Assembly (NCBI GenBank): GCA_964602655.1
Contig: CAZRSF010000069.1
Location: 1 to 34,557 of the forward strand
Source: Moduliflexus sp964602655
GTDB taxonomy: Bacteria > Moduliflexota > Moduliflexia > Moduliflexales > Moduliflexaceae
Length of the DNA: 34,557 bases
Reading direction: 5' to 3'
Position numbers and translations under genes: made by a program. Under the pieces are notes generated by a model. It was given only the letters and a program-made list of their open reading frames with translations. It was not told the origin of the DNA and made no database searches. Below, piece by piece: positions 22,787 to 30,239 of the stretch; position 1 is the first letter of the stretch; every line of letters begins with the position of its first letter.

Positions 22787-22895
22787 ATCTGACGCGGAAT
22801 ATGCCCGATGTATCGCAACACTCGAATATCTTTCCGCAGACTTGAATATGATGGGAATCCAACAGTTTTTACAGTCGTTTCTTGCGCAATCTTGA
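22779..22895 (+). CDS. Candidate 38-aa small protein between the two REC-kinases
   Basis: An ATG overlapping the last codons of the upstream kinase gene by 8 nt opens a 38-codon frame ending 18 nt before the downstream kinase start. The product begins MIKSDAEYARCIATLEYL and ends IQQFLQSFLAQS. It has a composition like a short amphipathic helix pair, with no low-complexity or shadow-frame character. There is no Shine-Dalgarno site, so translation would depend on coupling. It is not recognised as any family; it could be a remnant of a longer gene. Confidence 0.45.
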   Translation: MIKSDAEYARCIATLEYLSADLNMMGIQQFLQSFLAQS

Positions 22896-22913
22896 ACTCT
22901 TGGGGGGAATGCT

Positions 22914-24128
22914 ATGCTGGCAACAGAGAAACACACGATTTTAGTTGTTGATGATAACGTCACGAATTTGAATATTTTACTCGATTACTTGAATGAACTG
23001 TCGTATAAAGTGTTGATCGCCGCCAACGGCGAACAGGCGCTTCAACAACTGCAACATATCCATCCCGACGTCATTTTGTTGGATGTGATGATGCCGGGGA
23101 TTGATGGTTTTGAGACGTGTCGCCGGCTGAAAGCCAATGAAGCGACGCAAGATATTCCGGTGATTTTTATGACGGCGTTGACGGATACCGTAGATAAAAT
23201 ACGCGGATTTGCGGTCGGCGGCGTGGATTATATTACCAAACCATTTCAGCACGAAGAAGTGTTGGCGAGGTTGAATGCGCATTTGATGATTCGGAAACTG
23301 CAACAAGAGTTGCAGCAAAAAAATCGCGATCTGGAACAGTACGCGGACATTCTCTCGAAGAAAAATACCGAACTCGCCTCGAAAAATGCCGAATTGGACG
23401 AGAAGAATGCCCAGTTGAACACCTTGAACGCCGATAAAGACCTCTTCTTTTCGATTATTGCCCATGATCTCCGCAATCCGATCAGCGCGTTGCGCGAATT
23501 GCCGCAAATTATCATTGAAAACCTTGATACATATAACCAGGACGATTTGCGGCGCATGATCTCTATGCTGCGAGACGCGGCGAAAAATCTCTTCGAACTA
23601 TTGGAAAACCTGCTTACCTGGTCGCGCATTCAACGCGGTATGATTGAGCGGAATCCGCAACCGATCAATATTCAAGAATTCGTTGACCGCAATATCGCCT
23701 TACTCTCGGCAAACGCGTTCTCTAAAAAGATTACCGTCAACAACGCGATTACGATACGCGCTGTAGTTAATGTAGATTATAAAATGATTGACACGGTGTT
23801 GCGTAATCTGCTGTCGAATGCGATCAAGTTTACTGGCGAAGGCGGGACAATTGAGTTTACCGCCGTTGAACAAGGGAATTTCGTGCTGGTGGCGATTACC
23901 GATACCGGCATCGGGATTGGCGAGAAATACCTCTCGAAGCTCTTTCGAATTGACGAGCAATATCGTCGCGCCGGCACGGCCAATGAACGCGGCACAGGAT
24001 TGGGGCTGATTCTCTGCAAAGAATTCGTGGAACGCAATGGCGGGCGGATTTGGGTCGAAAGCGAAGCGGGCAAAGGCTCGACGTTTACATTTACGCTGCC
24101 GAAATATCAGACAGATGCAGCGAAGTGA
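22914..24128 (+). CDS. REC-HisKA-HATPase signalling protein (copy 2)
   Basis: A 404-aa paralogue of the upstream protein. The receiver (about 8-122) has VVDDNVTN, phospho-acceptor Asp57 in LLDVMMPGIDG and Lys109. A coiled-coil linker (about 128-172, QQELQQKNRDLEQYADILSK and following Lys/Glu/Asn-rich repeats) replaces the very short linker of copy 1. The kinase core has FFSIIAHDLRNPI (His184), NLLSNAIKFTG, DTGIGIG and GTGLGLILCKEFVERNGG. GGGGGGAAT precedes ATG 22914. It is likely co-transcribed with copy 1. The longer coiled coil suggests a different signalling geometry from copy 1. Confidence 0.93.
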   Translation: MLATEKHTILVVDDNVTNLNILLDYLNELSYKVLIAANGEQALQQLQHIHPDVILLDVMMPGIDGFETCRRLKANEATQDIPVIFMTALTDTVDKIRGFAVGGVDYITKPFQHEEVLARLNAHLMIRKLQQELQQKNRDLEQYADILSKKNTELASKNAELDEKNAQLNTLNADKDLFFSIIAHDLRNPISALRELPQIIIENLDTYNQDDLRRMISMLRDAAKNLFELLENLLTWSRIQRGMIERNPQPINIQEFVDRNIALLSANAFSKKITVNNAITIRAVVNVDYKMIDTVLRNLLSNAIKFTGEGGTIEFTAVEQGNFVLVAITDTGIGIGEKYLSKLFRIDEQYRRAGTANERGTGLGLILCKEFVERNGGRIWVESEAGKGSTFTFTLPKYQTDAAK

Positions 24129-24134
24129 TGTTTT

Positions 24135-24827
24135 CTATAAAAACGACGGCAAGGGGTAGGCGCGGTGAAGTTCCTGACGGAAGGCCAATTGCAGGGTTTC
24201 CTGATAGATGGTCTCGCTCATTTGAGATTTATGGGACGCCAGACGGGCTTCGGCTTTTGCCAGTAAATTTTTTCGAATCGTCTCGTTGATGGCATATTCA
24301 AGGTGCGTCATCAGCGTTTGTTCTGCCTGACGAATTGCTGTTTTCAAGCCGGCCATCGCCTCGGCGTCATTGGCGGAATCGAGTTGTTGTCGAAGATGTT
24401 GCAGTGTGCTGATCGTTGTGTCAATCGCATCGCGAACGCATTCGTAGCGCCCGTCGGCAGTGTGCGTTTGCAGACGCGCCATCGTGCTGTCCAGTTTGCT
24501 GCTGATTTTTCGCCGTTCGCCGTCCAGCGCATCGCGTTCATCAGGCGTTTCCAGTTCGGGATGCTGCTCGCGCCAAGCATTCCAGGCGCGTTCGACATCA
24601 TGCTGACATGCGGTCAGCGTCCAGGTCGTTTGGCGCTGCCCGCTGGCGCATTTGTCTTGATAGCGCTGATAGGCGTGATCAATCCCGTCGAACACCGCTT
24701 CTACCGGTACGCCGCGTTCTTCCCACGATGACACCAGCGGCCAATCCTTTGGCGAAAGAATCAGCGCGTTGCCGCGTTTGGCGACAAAATACTGCTCGAT
24801 TTGTTCCCAATATGACGACGATTCCAT
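24135..24827 (-). CDS. Hypothetical helical protein downstream of birA
   Basis: A 230-aa protein that I do not recognise. Residues about 1-75 have a compact pattern (YWEQIEQYFVAKRG, NALILSPKDWPLVSSWEERG, VPVEAVFDGIDHAYQRYQ) that looks like a small helical DNA- or protein-binding domain. The rest is Glu/Ala/Gln-rich helix, probably coiled coil, with no signal peptide or membrane segment. ATG 24827 lies 1 nt past the birA stop; a TTG at 24842 would overlap birA. The tight junction implies co-transcription and translational coupling with birA. Its 3' end is 6 nt from the convergent kinase gene. Confidence 0.7.
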   Translation of the reverse strand: MESSSYWEQIEQYFVAKRGNALILSPKDWPLVSSWEERGVPVEAVFDGIDHAYQRYQDKCASGQRQTTWTLTACQHDVERAWNAWREQHPELETPDERDALDGERRKISSKLDSTMARLQTHTADGRYECVRDAIDTTISTLQHLRQQLDSANDAEAMAGLKTAIRQAEQTLMTHLEYAINETIRKNLLAKAEARLASHKSQMSETIYQETLQLAFRQELHRAYPLPSFL

Positions 24828-24828
24828 C

Positions 24829-25854
24829 TTAAACTCGCTCAACCATCGTCACGTCTCCGGCGAGAATTTCACGTTCCTGGCCGGAATCGAGTTTGACGAA
24901 TAACGACCCTGACATTCCGAGATGCGTGGCGACGCCTTGCACGATTTCATTGCCTAAGTTCACCTCAACGCGTCGTTGCAATGTGCACGAGAGTTCGTTC
25001 CAGCGTTCGAACGCCAATTCCGAATGGTCACTCAGCGCCACCAAATACCAGCGTTCTAACGCCTCTAACAGGGTCTGAACGATTTTGACGCGCGAAACTT
25101 TTTCTTTCAATTCAAGACTTAATGAGGTCACACGATCCTGAAACTCTTTTGGAAAACGTGTCGTATTAACATTAATGCCGAGGCCGAGGATCATATGATG
25201 GATCCCTTCCATCTCGGCGCGGAGTTCCGTCAGAATACCTGCGACTTTTTTCCCCTGAATCATGACATCATTCGGCCATTTGATTTGCGCGTTCAGATGA
25301 AACAATTTCTCTAAAGTTTCGACAATGGCGATTGCGGCGATAAACGTCAGAATCGGCGCTTTCATCGGCACAAAATTGGGGCGGAGCACGACGGAGAGAT
25401 AAATTCCGTTTTCGGCCTGAGACACCCACGCGCGTCCCAGCCGTCCACGTCCCTGCCGTTGCGCTTCACTGACAACGACGGTGCCTTCGGGCGCGCCGTC
25501 TTCCGCTAATTTCAACGCGACCGTGTTGGTGGAATTCACTTCGTATTCCCAATGAATATCCTGTCCGATAAATTTCGTTTTGAGGCCATTTTTAATTTCC
25601 AACGGCAGCAATAATGAGGGTGAAGACAACAATTTGTAACCGACTGACGTAATCGCTTCCACACGATAGCCTAAATCCCGTAGTGAATTCACATGTTTCC
25701 AGATTGCTGTGCGCGACATGTTGAGTTCGCGGCTCAACTCTTCTCCTGAAATGTACGCATGGGATTTTGAGCGCAAGACATCCAAAATTTTGGCATTGAT
25801 GCTGAAATTCGTATTCGTGAGCGTAAATTTTTTCCCCAGAGCTTTTACCGTCAT
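24829..25854 (-). CDS. birA: Bifunctional biotin-[acetyl-CoA-carboxylase] ligase/repressor BirA
   Basis: A 341-aa protein. The N-terminal winged helix (about residues 20-75: ILDVLRSKSHAYISGEELSRE, LNMSRTAIWKHVNSLRDLGY) is the DNA-binding half. The central ligase domain has STNTVALKLA, the biotinyl-AMP loop QRQGRGRLGRAWVS, WPNDVMIQGKKVAGIL and LGLGINVNTT. A C-terminal SH3-like domain ends at GDVTMVERV. It activates biotin to biotinyl-AMP and attaches it to carboxylase carrier proteins; the HTH makes it a likely biotin-responsive repressor. At 341 aa it is slightly longer than the E. coli protein (321) because of an N-terminal extension. No close ribosome binding site is seen; AAGG is 13 nt upstream. 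A promoter, palindrome and leader terminator lie upstream. Confidence 0.95.
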   Translation of the reverse strand: MTVKALGKKFTLTNTNFSINAKILDVLRSKSHAYISGEELSRELNMSRTAIWKHVNSLRDLGYRVEAITSVGYKLLSSPSLLLPLEIKNGLKTKFIGQDIHWEYEVNSTNTVALKLAEDGAPEGTVVVSEAQRQGRGRLGRAWVSQAENGIYLSVVLRPNFVPMKAPILTFIAAIAIVETLEKLFHLNAQIKWPNDVMIQGKKVAGILTELRAEMEGIHHMILGLGINVNTTRFPKEFQDRVTSLSLELKEKVSRVKIVQTLLEALERWYLVALSDHSELAFERWNELSCTLQRRVEVNLGNEIVQGVATHLGMSGSLFVKLDSGQEREILAGDVTMVERV

Positions 25855-25902
25855 AGGTTTGTTTCTACCTTGTTCTCTTCAGGTTGACAATTCCGATCCC
25901 AT

Positions 25903-25929
25903 AAAAAAAACCGGCTTTCGCCGTGTTTT
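25903..25929 (-). terminator. Intrinsic terminator inside the birA leader
   Basis: Read on the minus strand, AAAAC, a bulged A, CGGC, tetraloop GAAA, GCCG, GTTTT and a T8 run form a classical hairpin-plus-U-tract. It lies between the promoter at 26056-26084 and the birA start (25854), so transcripts must read through it. An upstream GGC-containing segment (AAACGGC) could offer an alternative pairing with GCCGG; that alternative is inference. Confidence 0.65.
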
Positions 25930-26033
25930 CTTGTGCCGTTTTCTCTCTGAACTATTTTGACATCTTGGAGATATCTACGTTTAATCAAGATCGTAATATT
26001 TCAGTGACCCCCTCAAAATATACACGTTCATTG

Positions 26034-26055
26034 GTTTTTACGAGCGTGTAAAAAC
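26034..26055. promoter_or_regulatory. Operator-like palindrome over the birA transcription start
   Basis: GTTTTTAC, six bases, GTAAAAAC is a perfect 8-bp inverted repeat directly abutting the -10 box and covering the predicted start (about 26049). This is a typical repressor position. It does not match the E. coli BirA operator as I know it, so the regulator is unknown; autoregulation by BirA is possible. Confidence 0.6.
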
Positions 26056-26084
26056 ATTATATCGTTATTGTGATGCCTCGTCAA
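26056..26084 (-). promoter_or_regulatory. Strong sigma-70-type promoter for birA
   Basis: On the minus strand TTGACG (26084-26079), 17-nt spacer, perfect TATAAT (26061-26056). It yields a leader of about 195 nt before birA. Confidence 0.85.
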
Positions 26085-26340
26085 GTTGTTTTTGGGAGAT
26101 GGCGTAAAAAATCGCAGGACGGGGGATATTCCCAGAAAAGGCGTGTGCTGAAGAATGCGGAATGCTGTGCACCCTATTGTTATCGTGGGGGAAAAATCGA
26201 AAAGTTTTTGTTCATTTCGTGATGTCGTGTTTTACGCGATTTCCCTTGAAAATAAAGCGATTCTCTGATTATTGTCTTTTGAGTGCGACGAAAAAGAGTG
26301 GTTGATCGTAAGGTTTTCCTGTGTTCATTATAATTTTCTC
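26085..26340. other. Intergenic spacer between birA and exopolysaccharide promoters
   Basis: About 250 nt with no credible gene on either strand. A perfect TATAAT occurs at 26329-26334 on the plus strand, but the 17-18-nt upstream position holds no -35 match, so I do not call it a promoter. Confidence 0.4.
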
Positions 26341-26369
26341 TTGACAAGCATTCGGACTCATGGTACTTC
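26341..26369 (+). promoter_or_regulatory. Candidate promoter of the exopolysaccharide locus
   Basis: TTGACA (26341-26346), 17-nt spacer ending in TGG (extended -10 element), TACTTC (26364-26369). The leader to ATG 26482 would be about 105 nt. The -10 is weak. Confidence 0.45.
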
Positions 26370-26481
26370 TTAGCATAATAATACAGCAATGGTCTTAAAT
26401 CAAAGGAGCATTTTCAGAATATTTTGTGATGCGTCGCGATATATTCTGAGGAAAAACATTTTTGAAAAGGGAGAGTTCACC

Positions 26482-27897
26482 ATGAAAGCGCAGAGTCGAA
26501 AAAGGCTTTTGATTCATGTGTTTGTTGGAATGTTTCTGGGATGTGTGAGCGCATCCTCTGTGTGGGCAGTCAACATTTCGGAATTTATCACGCTCAAACC
26601 ATACGTCGAGGTTGGTGGGGGGTATGATGATAATATTTTCGAAATTCCTGAAAATGCGTTGCTTCCAGATGATGCTAAAAAACGGGAAGATGCCTATTTG
26701 GATGCGCGGGCTGGCGTCAACGCTGATATTCATCTTGAAGAAAGTTTGTTGAATTTGAATCTTGGCTTGACGTACGAGGTTGTCTATTTGAAGTATAGCG
26801 AGAACACGCAGTTGGACGATACGCGAAACAATTTGGATGTTGATTTCTCGTTTGGGTCTGAGTATGAAGACGGATTCTTTAAAGATCGCGTAAAGTTCAA
26901 TGTGGCTGACGTGTTGTCGTTTATTCCGATTGACGAAGATGAGCCAATGTTTATCGGCAATCAAACGTGGAAGAACGATTTTACCGCCGGTGTGGATTAT
27001 AACGTGATTTCCAGGCCGAGGACAGCGCTTATTCTTGGGTATTCTTATGGACGCAATGACTATGGCGATGACGATATTAGCGTTGTAACGGTAGAAGATC
27101 AGTTTACGAAGAGCAGCGACTTGACGCAAGATACCCAAACTCATACGGGATCGGTCGACCTGAAACACGCATTTAGTTCTAAATTGACCTCTGTCTTGTC
27201 GTATGCATACGCATTTTCCAGTAGAGAGGAAAATATCGGGCAATTGCAGAGCGCAAGTTTTTCACGGCATAATGCGGAGACGGGCATTGAAGCGAAATTA
27301 ACTCCTCGAATTCATTCCAATATCCGAGTCGGGTATTCGCTGACATCGTATGATGATGTTGATGGAGCGGAACAGGATGATCAGGACAGTGTAATCGGTG
27401 AGGTTAGTCTCACCGGCAAATTCGACCAACTCACATTGTCGCCGTTAGTGAATATCGGATATCAACGCTATTTTACCGAAAATGACTTCGGCGATACATT
27501 GCTGACGGATGATGTTTTCGGGCGGATCGCGTTCAAAATCGCCGACGGGTATATCGTGACGTTGACGGCTGATTATATGCTGGAAGATCGCGCATTATAT
27601 GAAGATGATACCAGAAATCTTGTGCTCGGTGCGGATGGCGAGTTCGAGTTAGTAAAAAATATGCGGCTATTGGCAGGTTATTCTTATAGTAACCGCCGCT
27701 TTTTCTCGTATGAATTTTTGGGGGAACGAGGCGATGCTGATGGAACAACGCATACCTTTTCTGGCGGTTTGGAATACAAGGTTGCTCGATATGTTTTGTT
27801 GCGTGGAATGTATTATTATACGGATAAATCCTCAGATGTTGCTGATGATGAATATAGCAAGAACAAATTCCTGGCAAGCGGTCGTGTAATCTTTTAG
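26482..27897 (+). CDS. Outer-membrane beta-barrel protein of the exopolysaccharide locus
   Basis: A 471-aa secreted protein. It has a signal peptide (residues about 1-29, basic MKAQSRKR then a hydrophobic core ending SSVWA), then KPYVEVGGGYDDNIFE and many alternating-hydrophobicity strands with aromatic girdles (LNLGLTYEVVYLKY, ALILGYSYGRNDYG, LTSVLSYAYAFSSRE, IHSNIRVGYSLTSYDD). It ends in a strand with terminal Phe (SGRVIF), the usual BAM signal. The type resembles barrels encoded with exopolysaccharide export genes. GGGAGAG lies before ATG 26482; the frame is open from 26389, but that extension would bury the signal peptide. It is the first gene of the locus. A role in polymer secretion across the outer membrane is inferred from position. 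Confidence 0.82.
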   Translation: MKAQSRKRLLIHVFVGMFLGCVSASSVWAVNISEFITLKPYVEVGGGYDDNIFEIPENALLPDDAKKREDAYLDARAGVNADIHLEESLLNLNLGLTYEVVYLKYSENTQLDDTRNNLDVDFSFGSEYEDGFFKDRVKFNVADVLSFIPIDEDEPMFIGNQTWKNDFTAGVDYNVISRPRTALILGYSYGRNDYGDDDISVVTVEDQFTKSSDLTQDTQTHTGSVDLKHAFSSKLTSVLSYAYAFSSREENIGQLQSASFSRHNAETGIEAKLTPRIHSNIRVGYSLTSYDDVDGAEQDDQDSVIGEVSLTGKFDQLTLSPLVNIGYQRYFTENDFGDTLLTDDVFGRIAFKIADGYIVTLTADYMLEDRALYEDDTRNLVLGADGEFELVKNMRLLAGYSYSNRRFFSYEFLGERGDADGTTHTFSGGLEYKVARYVLLRGMYYYTDKSSDVADDEYSKNKFLASGRVIF

Positions 27898-27935
27898 TTA
27901 ACAGGGAGAGTCATTAGACGAGGAAGGTGACGCAC

Positions 27936-30152
27936 ATGAAAATGATGAAGTTATATGGGTGGATGGCTGTTGGATTGCTTATGATGTCAGGGTGCGGGAA
28001 TCCTGCGACTGAAAGCGAGGTTTCAATGGAGAAGATGCCGTCGAAGCCGCAAATTCAGAGTCGAGATTCTCAAAAATCATCTATCGCAACCGTGATGGGA
28101 ATGACGCAATCCCCTGTCAAAGATAAGCCAGGCGTAACAAGGATCACATTGACGTTGGATCGGGAAGCATCCTTTTCGACGTCACGCGAAGGAAATCAGT
28201 TAATCGTCAACGTGTTTAATGCGCAGATGGCCTCTTCTTTGACCCCTGTGAAAGTAGATGATCCGGTGGTGAAGGGCATGATGGCGAAACAAACGGGTAA
28301 TAGCGTGAAAGGAATGATCGATCTGGTCAATCCTGATGTCGCATATACGCCATCCAAAGCAGGCGATCCGCAGCGAATTTTCATTGATGTCTGGCAGATT
28401 ACCCCACAGGCGGGGATGAAAAAAGGGGAAAATGTTGCGGTGATCAAGCCAACCTCTACCAAAGATTCGGGCGATGTCTCGAGCGCAAAAGAAATTACCG
28501 TAGAGCTGCAACCCGTTGCGACAACGTCGAAGGCAAAAGAGATGTCTGTCTCTCAACCATCTTCAGAAGAAAATATGCCTGCTCAACTGCAATGGTTTAG
28601 CGAAAAATTATCCCAGGTGCTTCAAGAACGGGAAAAAATGAAACAGGATTTGTTGGACATTGAGCAGAAGGTTGCCGTAAAAGATTCGATGATTCAAGTC
28701 TTGGAACGGAAAATCAAAGAAGCCAATTTACGGATTGTTGAACTTGAAGAAGACGTGATTAAAACGAATTCTCAATCGTCTTTAATTGCTCAAAATGAAC
28801 AGGCAATGCGAAATGACCTTCAAAAAGTCCTCAATGAACTTGAAGGCGTTTCCGGCGGCGCGTCAACGGTTGATAATGTCGAACTCAAAGATCGATCCGA
28901 TAAAATTCTGTCAAAGATTTCAGAACTGCAACAACAGAATGTTACATTAGCCGGAGCAAAAGATCAAGTTGATTCACTACGCCAGCAATTTGATGCGTTG
29001 TTGAAAGAGCGCGATGATTTGCGCGCTCAGAATGACGCATCGCTCACGGAAGTCGAATCATTAAAGGGGCAAGTTGCCAGTTTGACGGCAATGCAGCAGC
29101 AGCTTCAGGCAAAAGAATATGAGTTAGCGAAATTGCGTAAAGCGATTGGCGAAGCAGCGCAGTTAGTCTCTGTTGAGCCGTCGCGTCCCGTCGTCCAGCC
29201 TGTTGTGAGAACGGTAACGCCGAAAACTGAAGAGACAAGTCAGGCGTTAGGTACATCTACAGACTCTGAAATGTCTGCTGAGAATCCAGCGCAAATGATC
29301 GCGCAGCTTACCCAAATGCAAACCGAAGCGGGACCTTCAGAATATATCCTTGGCCCGGATGACGTGTTAGAGATTAAGGTGCTGAATGAAGAGAACTGGG
29401 ATGCAACAGTTACGGTCTCTTCTGATGGGTTTATTACGTACTCGTTATTAGGGGATTTGCGGGTTGATGGATTGACGACAGAACAACTCGATGCGCAGAT
29501 TACGTCTCTGTTAGAACGCGATTTTTTTGTTGCTCCTGAAGTGACAGTAGATGTGAGCAAGCCGCGCAGCAAAAAAGTCTATATCATGGGACAAGTCAAA
29601 CAGCCTGGCTATCATGAACTTGAAGGCGATCAGCGGTTATTGGGGACGTTATTGAAGGCTGGGGGGCCATCCTCCTTTATGACAGAAGCAAAAATCTTGC
29701 GGCTGCCTAAAGGTGGGGACATGGTTGAATCTCAGGGATCGGACGCAATCTCCCCGATTATTGTTGATTTGAATCGGTTGTTCCAGCAGGGTGATCAGAC
29801 GCAGAACGTTCAACTGCAAGACGGCGATGTGATTATGATCGCAGATAAAGGCGCAAGTACGGCTGCCGGTAAACCTGCGTTGGGACCGGGGCAGATTTAT
29901 GTTGTCGGAAGTGTCGCTAAACCAGGTATTTATAACCATGAGGAAGCCGATACCGTGCTTGACGCAATCTTGCGAGCCGGGGGATTTACTGAATTTGCTT
30001 CCAGAAATGGCACAAAAGTGGTTCGTGATGAAAATGGGAAAACCAAAACCATTCAGGTCAAAATGAAAGATGTGATGGAAAAAGGAGAAATGGATAAGAA
30101 TATCGCAATTGTCCCGGGCGATATGATTATTGTTCCAGAGAGTTTCTTCTAA
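27936..30152 (+). CDS. AMIN/coiled-coil/Wza-type polysaccharide export lipoprotein
   Basis: A 738-aa protein about twice the usual Wza length. The N-terminus has a lipoprotein signal ending MMSGC (Cys20). Residues about 55-150 look like an AMIN domain (VTRITLTLDREASFS, NQLIVNVFNAQM, RIFIDVWQ), a module known to bind peptidoglycan or septal sites. Residues about 200-400 are a long coiled coil. Then comes the polysaccharide export domain (YILGPDDVLEIKVLNEENWD, DGFITYSLLGDLRVDGLTTEQL) and two SLBB segments (KKVYIMGQVKQPGYHELEGD; GQIYVVGSVAKPGIYNHEEAD), ending in VPGDMIIVPESFF. GAGGAAGG precedes ATG 27936; a GTG 9 nt upstream is less likely. It should form the outer-membrane export channel with the chain-length protein downstream. 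Confidence 0.9.
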   Translation: MKMMKLYGWMAVGLLMMSGCGNPATESEVSMEKMPSKPQIQSRDSQKSSIATVMGMTQSPVKDKPGVTRITLTLDREASFSTSREGNQLIVNVFNAQMASSLTPVKVDDPVVKGMMAKQTGNSVKGMIDLVNPDVAYTPSKAGDPQRIFIDVWQITPQAGMKKGENVAVIKPTSTKDSGDVSSAKEITVELQPVATTSKAKEMSVSQPSSEENMPAQLQWFSEKLSQVLQEREKMKQDLLDIEQKVAVKDSMIQVLERKIKEANLRIVELEEDVIKTNSQSSLIAQNEQAMRNDLQKVLNELEGVSGGASTVDNVELKDRSDKILSKISELQQQNVTLAGAKDQVDSLRQQFDALLKERDDLRAQNDASLTEVESLKGQVASLTAMQQQLQAKEYELAKLRKAIGEAAQLVSVEPSRPVVQPVVRTVTPKTEETSQALGTSTDSEMSAENPAQMIAQLTQMQTEAGPSEYILGPDDVLEIKVLNEENWDATVTVSSDGFITYSLLGDLRVDGLTTEQLDAQITSLLERDFFVAPEVTVDVSKPRSKKVYIMGQVKQPGYHELEGDQRLLGTLLKAGGPSSFMTEAKILRLPKGGDMVESQGSDAISPIIVDLNRLFQQGDQTQNVQLQDGDVIMIADKGASTAAGKPALGPGQIYVVGSVAKPGIYNHEEADTVLDAILRAGGFTEFASRNGTKVVRDENGKTKTIQVKMKDVMEKGEMDKNIAIVPGDMIIVPESFF

Positions 30153-30170
30153 AACATCATGGGGGTTCTT

Positions 30171-30239
30171 ATGAAGAAAAGTAGAGATAGAGATGTGTCT
30201 ATCTCTACTTTTTCTTTTAAGGACGTCTTTACCGTATGA
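30171..30239 (+). CDS. 22-codon leader ORF spanning a terminator and overlapping the chain-length gene start
   Basis: ATG 30171, preceded by GGGGG with 5-nt spacing, opens 22 codons (MKKSRDRDVSISTF...) ending in a TGA that overlaps the next ATG (ATGA at 30236-30239). The perfect hairpin at 30177-30212 lies inside it. The chain-length gene has only AAGGA at a poor 12-nt distance, so translation of this ORF could both melt the hairpin and deliver ribosomes to the next start. The geometry is seen directly; the regulatory role is inference. Confidence 0.5.
   Translation: MKKSRDRDVSISTFSFKDVFTV
30177..30220 (+). terminator. Intrinsic terminator within the exopolysaccharide operon
   Basis: AAAAGTAGAGATAGA (30177-30191), loop GATGTG, TCTATCTCTACTTTT (30198-30212), then TTCTTTT. 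The perfect 15-bp stem plus T-rich tract lies between the export lipoprotein stop (30152) and the chain-length gene start (30236), so it should reduce transcription of downstream genes. Confidence 0.8.

Noticed and set aside
25984..26031. 16-codon ORF in the birA leader as a leader peptide
   Set aside because: No Shine-Dalgarno sequence, and it does not reach the terminator hairpin, so a coupling role is not supported.
26361..26375. Possible sigma-54 promoter (TGGTAC...AGCA) before the exopolysaccharide locus
   Set aside because: The GG-to-GC spacing is 9 nt rather than the required 10, and the TTGACA element gives an alternative.
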